From Thermoguttaceae bacterium (GTDB lineage Bacteria; Planctomycetota; Planctomycetia; Pirellulales; Thermoguttaceae): a stretch of DNA of 64,000 nt. A model generated the notes under the pieces. It saw only the letters and a program-made list of their open reading frames with translations, had not been told where the DNA came from and searched no databases. Location: NCBI GenBank assembly GCA_017447865.1, contig JAFSMO010000021.1:1-64000 (forward strand), in the 5' to 3' direction. Below, one piece after another: positions 63,970 through 64,000 of this stretch; the first letter of the stretch is position 1, and each line of letters starts with the position of its first letter. Made by a program: the position numbers and the translations under genes.

Positions 63970-64000
63970 CGTTTCAACCCAGAAAACCGGTTCTGACACT

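Overview
The window looks like a chromosomal segment of a host- or plant-matter-associated bacterium of the PVC superphylum, most likely Planctomycetota (inference). Pointers are a PEP-CTERM sorting tail on a giant secreted protein, Tat-type 'NRREF' leaders, a ThuA-domain protein, many secreted glycoside hydrolases without SusC/SusD genes, and GC-rich codon use. No rRNA, tRNA or CRISPR array was recognised.

Region 1 (1-1233, GC-rich): the minus-strand gene at the left edge joins a complete ADP-ribosylglycohydrolase to the N-terminal domain of a type I restriction methylase (HsdM) in one reading frame, and runs off the window.

Region 2 (about 1.2-20.7 kb, clearly AT-rich): a compact island of two convergent operons that share a bidirectional terminator. 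The plus operon encodes a PIN-protein kinase fusion, two TerY-like vWA proteins and a PP2C phosphatase. The minus operon encodes a radical SAM activase-like protein, a third vWA protein, a kinase C-lobe with zinc ribbon, an SF1 helicase, a winged-helix protein with HEPN-like motifs, a long coiled-coil McrB-like AAA+ ATPase, a DUF2357/McrC-like protein and a PD-(D/E)XK nuclease resembling the Card1/Can2 nuclease domain. I read it as a phosphorylation-controlled DNA- or RNA-processing system, probably anti-phage. The third vWA gene and the second kinase appear fused by a deletion.

Region 3 (21-36 kb, GC-rich): a secreted EF-hand protein with a very lysine-rich repeat tail; a run of poorly characterised genes including an Ogt-like alkyltransferase with an extra domain; hydrolases; a GH78 rhamnosidase; a QueG-like reductase; a GH43/GH130-like propeller enzyme. 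Composite palindromic repeats lie between genes.

Region 4 (35.8-55.4 kb, minus strand): a pectin side-chain locus with two GH51 arabinofuranosidases, a GH127/146 beta-L-arabinofuranosidase, a PcRGLX-type rhamnogalacturonan lyase, a GH16 enzyme, an M14 carboxypeptidase-like protein, a ThuA protein and an 1854-residue PEP-CTERM protein with tandem modules and a sialate O-acetylesterase-like domain. Together these would strip arabinan and rhamnogalacturonan-I outside the cytoplasm.

Region 5 (55.9-64 kb): an acidic ankyrin protein; a MATE exporter behind a structured leader with an intrinsic terminator (candidate guanidine-IV riboswitch); degraded RhuM and KilA-N fragments; an alpha/beta hydrolase, a metallo-beta-lactamase-fold protein, an unusual PAP2 phosphatase-VanX dipeptidase fusion and a secreted endonuclease/exonuclease/phosphatase-fold protein.
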